From an uncultured Bacilli bacterium (lineage in GTDB: Bacteria > Bacillota_I > Bacilli_A > RF39 > UBA660): a stretch of DNA of 6,692 nucleotides. Below the pieces are notes generated by a model. The model did not search any database, was not told the DNA's origin, and worked only from the letters and a program-made list of their open reading frames with translations. Of this stretch, positions 5,144 through 6,692 are shown piece by piece; the stretch's first letter is position 1; every line of letters begins with the position of its first letter. The position numbers and the translations under genes were made by a program. The stretch covers positions 1-6,692 of the forward strand of contig CAKOOW010000054.1 in NCBI GenBank assembly GCA_934098445.1, read 5' to 3'.

Positions 5144-5438
5144 TACAAATTTGAATACAAAATGTAAAATAGATTATACTAGTGATTTTAAAAAACAGCT
5201 AAAAAAAGTTTTAAAGCAGGGAAAAGATATAAGTATATTACTGGAAATAGTCACAAGATTAGCAAACTTAGAAGAATTGGAGCCAAAGTATCATAATCAT
5301 CATTTGATAAATGATAAAAGTTATAGAGATTGTATGGAGTGTCATTTGAAACCAGATTGGCTGTTGGTTTATAAATACATTGATAACAATTTAGTATTGC
5401 TTCTAGTTGCAACTGGTAGTCATAGTGAAATATTATAA
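5136..5438 (+). CDS. yafQ: YafQ family toxin (ribosome-dependent mRNA endoribonuclease)
   Basis: Toxin partner of the antitoxin at 4850. In the family, YafQ cleaves mRNA in the ribosomal A site and stops growth. ATG 5136 lies inside the last codons of the antitoxin gene and has no strong ribosome binding site of its own, so coupling keeps toxin output low. The protein has 100 residues. FKKQLKKVLKQGKD is the usual N-terminal basic helix, then HHL (His55/56), and the hallmark ECHLKPDWLLVYKY with His70, Asp74 and Trp75. It ends TGSHSEIL with His96. These correspond to the catalytic His50, His63, Asp67 and His87 of E. coli YafQ. The position of E. coli Phe91 is Leu100 here, and the chain ends there. 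All main catalytic residues are present, so the toxin is likely active. Lys codons are nearly all AAA, as in the antitoxin. Confidence 0.93.
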   Translation: MIDTNLNTKCKIDYTSDFKKQLKKVLKQGKDISILLEIVTRLANLEELEPKYHNHHLINDKSYRDCMECHLKPDWLLVYKYIDNNLVLLLVATGSHSEIL

Positions 5439-5442
5439 GAGC

Positions 5443-5473
5443 AAGGTGTGTAGAAAAATTTGCATACCTTTTT
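5443..5473 (+). terminator. Intrinsic terminator of the toxin-antitoxin operon
   Basis: AAGGTGTGTA (5443-5452) pairs with TGCATACCTT (5461-5470), using two G-U wobbles, around GAAAAATT and is followed by TTT. It starts 4 bases after the toxin stop. Confidence 0.8.
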
Positions 5474-5737
5474 GCTGGTTACAATTTTAAAGTCTTTTTC
5501 GAATTTTAATCAATTAATCTAAAGATTAAATTTTGAAAAGTAATCCATTCTTATAGTTTCTTTTAGACTTTTAATTTATTCTATTAAAAATGCTTCAAGG
5601 ATTCTAAAGTTTCTTGAGTATTAGTAGTAAAACCTATCGTTGTTAACTATTTTGTCAATTACTAGATAAAACGATTGTAAAGATTAGTTGGCTTCTATAG
5701 ATTAATATGATAAAGTATCTTGTTGATGGGTGATTAT
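5474..5737 (+). other. Intergenic region before the 5738 gene; no gene seen
   Basis: No gene with a start and ribosome binding site is seen on either strand. AATTAATC and GATTAAATT form an imperfect dyad around 5512-5530, with core TAATCTAAAGATTA (5515-5528). A weak promoter candidate for the next gene is TTGTAA (5675-5680), a 17-base spacer and TAGATT (5698-5703); both boxes match only 4 of 6. On the minus strand a short run (about 5590-5650) reads IGFTTNTQETLESLKHF before a stop. It sounds protein-like but is too short and has no start, so it is at most another decayed fragment. Confidence 0.4.
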
Positions 5738-6376
5738 ATGGAGAATTTTGTTATCTTTAGAAGGATAGGAGTATATGATACTTTATTACTTAAAGAATCC
5801 AAAGAATATAATAAGTTCTTTAGAGATAATGGGATTGTATCTTTAAGAGATTTATTTCTTAAGAGTAGTAATATCTTATATACTTATGATTATTCTATTA
5901 ATAGGGAGATAATAGCTTTTATTAACTTATGTAAGCTTAAGTACTTAAATATTCCTATAGAGTTTAATATTGATATATGGGGAAGACATCATTATTCTTA
6001 TTGGAATAATGATTCCAATATAAGAAGGATATCTTATATAGGGTTTGATATTAAGAAAATTATAGAGATTGGGTTAGAAGTATTTTCTAATAGAGAGGAT
6101 AATTCTTATATTAGTGTTGCAGATATTCTTATAGATGAGGATGTTTTAAGGATTATTGGTACTTTAGATATTAGTGATGAAGTATTTAATCGGATTACTT
6201 TAGTATCCTATTACTTAAAGAATTCCTTAGATAATTTAGATATCTTGGAGTGTAATAATATATCTTTATTAAGAGCTAAAGAAAGATTATTACTTAAAGA
6301 AGAAGAAAGTTTAAGATTAACTAGACAAGTAATTAAATATAGGAAAAGGGTATTATCTAAAGAAGATAATAAGTAA
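5738..6376 (+). CDS. Unrecognised soluble 212-residue protein
   Basis: I do not recognise the family. The frame opens earlier (TTG 5720, ATG 5726), but ATG 5738 is preferred. GGGTGAT at 5728-5734 fits the 3' part of the Shine-Dalgarno sequence (GGAGGTGAT) at good spacing, while ATG 5726 has nothing ahead. No signal peptide or membrane helix is present. Early residues read FVIFRRIGVYDTLLLKESKEYNKFFRDNG. The middle has an aromatic, His/Trp-rich patch (IWGRHHYSYWNND, about residues 81-93). The end (about 170-212) is a charged helix, SLLRAKERLLLKEEESLRLTRQ and onward, likely a coiled coil. Codon use (TTA, AGT, AGA, mixed AAA/AAG) resembles the 2349 gene, so it seems native rather than part of the toxin-antitoxin cargo. 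A decayed antitoxin begins 6 bases after its stop. Confidence 0.82.
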   Translation: MENFVIFRRIGVYDTLLLKESKEYNKFFRDNGIVSLRDLFLKSSNILYTYDYSINREIIAFINLCKLKYLNIPIEFNIDIWGRHHYSYWNNDSNIRRISYIGFDIKKIIEIGLEVFSNREDNSYISVADILIDEDVLRIIGTLDISDEVFNRITLVSYYLKNSLDNLDILECNNISLLRAKERLLLKEEESLRLTRQVIKYRKRVLSKEDNK

Positions 6377-6382
6377 TATATT

Positions 6383-6554
6383 ATGAAGAGTATAAATAAA
6401 AGAAATATAAAATATTTAACTAAGAAAGATAATAATAGATTAGAGAAGGCTTTAAAAAGAAAGTTATCTTATTGAAGAAGAGTATAAGAATAATAAAAGA
6501 TCTGGATATAAGAATGTTAAAGAGATGCTAAAATATTATATGAATAAAGACTAG
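6383..6554 (+). pseudogene. Second RelB/DinJ-like antitoxin, frameshifted C-terminal half only
   Basis: ATG 6383 opens a 30-residue frame, MKSINKRNIKYLTKKDNNRLEKALKR and on, that stops at TGA 6473-6475. Shifting frame in the AAAAAGAAAG run near 6455-6463 continues SYLIEEEYKNNKRSGYKNVKEMLKYY to TAG 6552-6554. Joined, NRLEKALK...IEEEYKNNKRSGYKNVKEML matches the toxin-binding half of the intact antitoxin at 4850 (TELENALK...IEQEYKDGKRTGYSNANEMV). The ribbon-helix-helix half that binds DNA is absent, there is no clear ribosome binding site, and no toxin follows. It is a relic of a second toxin-antitoxin locus or a degenerate duplicate of the first. Confidence 0.78.
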
Positions 6555-6580
6555 TAAATTGGGTATACTAGTCTTGTTTT
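6547..6580 (+). terminator. Intrinsic terminator overlapping the antitoxin remnant stop
   Basis: AAGACTAGTA (6547-6556) and TACTAGTCTT (6566-6575) pair perfectly over 10 bp around a 9-base loop, followed by GTTTT. The TAG stop (6552-6554) is inside the left arm. It would end transcripts of the 5738 gene. Confidence 0.85.
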
Positions 6581-6587
6581 AATAGAT

Positions 6588-6614
6588 TTTCATAGAGTAT
6601 AAAACTCTATGAAA
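6588..6614 (+). repeat. Perfect 11-bp inverted repeat
   Basis: TTTCATAGAGT (6588-6598) and ACTCTATGAAA (6604-6614) pair perfectly around ATAAA. No T-run follows directly on either strand, so an ordinary terminator role is unclear. Confidence 0.7.
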
Positions 6615-6625
6615 GCTAATTTTCG

Positions 6626-6658
6626 GATATTATTTTTACCTTATATCTAAATAATATC
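6626..6658 (+). repeat. Perfect 10-bp inverted repeat near the window end
   Basis: GATATTATTT (6626-6635) and AAATAATATC (6649-6658) pair perfectly around 13 bases. TTACC (6636-6640), in the loop, can instead pair with GGTAA (6669-6673), so two structures compete. The last 30 bases hold no visible gene. Confidence 0.6.
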
Positions 6659-6692
6659 ATATATATAGGGTAATTTAAAGGATATATTTAAA

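Noticed and set aside
5720..5737. TTG 5720 or ATG 5726 as the start of the 212-residue protein
   Set aside because: Neither has a ribosome binding site, whereas GGGTGAT fits ATG 5738.
1..6692. CRISPR array, tRNA or rRNA genes
   Set aside because: No regularly spaced repeats and no tRNA cloverleaf or rRNA sequence were seen.

Overview
The window comes from a very A+T-rich, low-G+C Gram-positive-type bacterium. It has strong sigma-A promoters, AGGAGG-like ribosome binding sites, compact intrinsic terminators, AGT/AGA/TTA-dominated codon use, and TGA used as a stop with TGG for Trp. The style of genes fits uncultivated gut Bacilli (RF39/Erysipelotrichales/Mycoplasmatota-like), but no marker gene fixes the taxon. 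All recognisable genes lie on the + strand.

Layout. (1) Bases 1-159 are the end of a cell-surface protein with a VRPxxxLKSN...NPYxL tail. Its DNA is visibly richer in G+C (about 42% over the first 120 bases) than the rest, and the G+C-rich character continues to about 345. (2) Bases 349-788 are a frameshifted, N-terminally truncated Rpn-type PD-(D/E)XK nuclease/transposase. (3) 935-2224, 2349-3056 and 3312-4493 are three intact genes, each separated from the next by its own intrinsic terminator. The first is a lysine-rich-tailed, single-pass membrane protein with two tandem DUF4358-like domains. The second is an unrecognised 235-residue soluble protein. The third is a single-pass membrane protein with two Ig-like domains and a Cys-containing C-terminal domain. 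(4) 4617-4784 looks like an ATP-binding protein (DUF4143 type) reduced to its two ends, just after a strong stem-loop that reads as a minus-strand terminator. (5) 4850-5438 is an intact RelB/DinJ-YafQ type II toxin-antitoxin operon with its own promoter, an operator-like dyad inside the promoter spacer, and a terminator. (6) 5738-6376 is an unrecognised 212-residue protein. It is followed directly by the frameshifted C-terminal half of a second RelB/DinJ-like antitoxin (6383-6554), a terminator and two further perfect inverted repeats.

How the parts fit together. The two membrane proteins share an N-in/C-out plan: a long disordered cytoplasmic tail, one membrane helix and an extracytoplasmic domain. 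They sit around a soluble unknown protein. A shared envelope role is a reasonable guess, but the separate terminators mean it is not a tight operon. The rest is a turnover zone: one live toxin-antitoxin pair among the wreckage of three other accessory genes (nuclease, ATPase, antitoxin). No undescribed system can be proved from this sequence. The strongest leads are the histone-like-tailed tandem DUF4358 protein, the two-antitoxin history, and a near-identical palindrome (TAGTCTTAAAGAYTA) recurring upstream of several genes.
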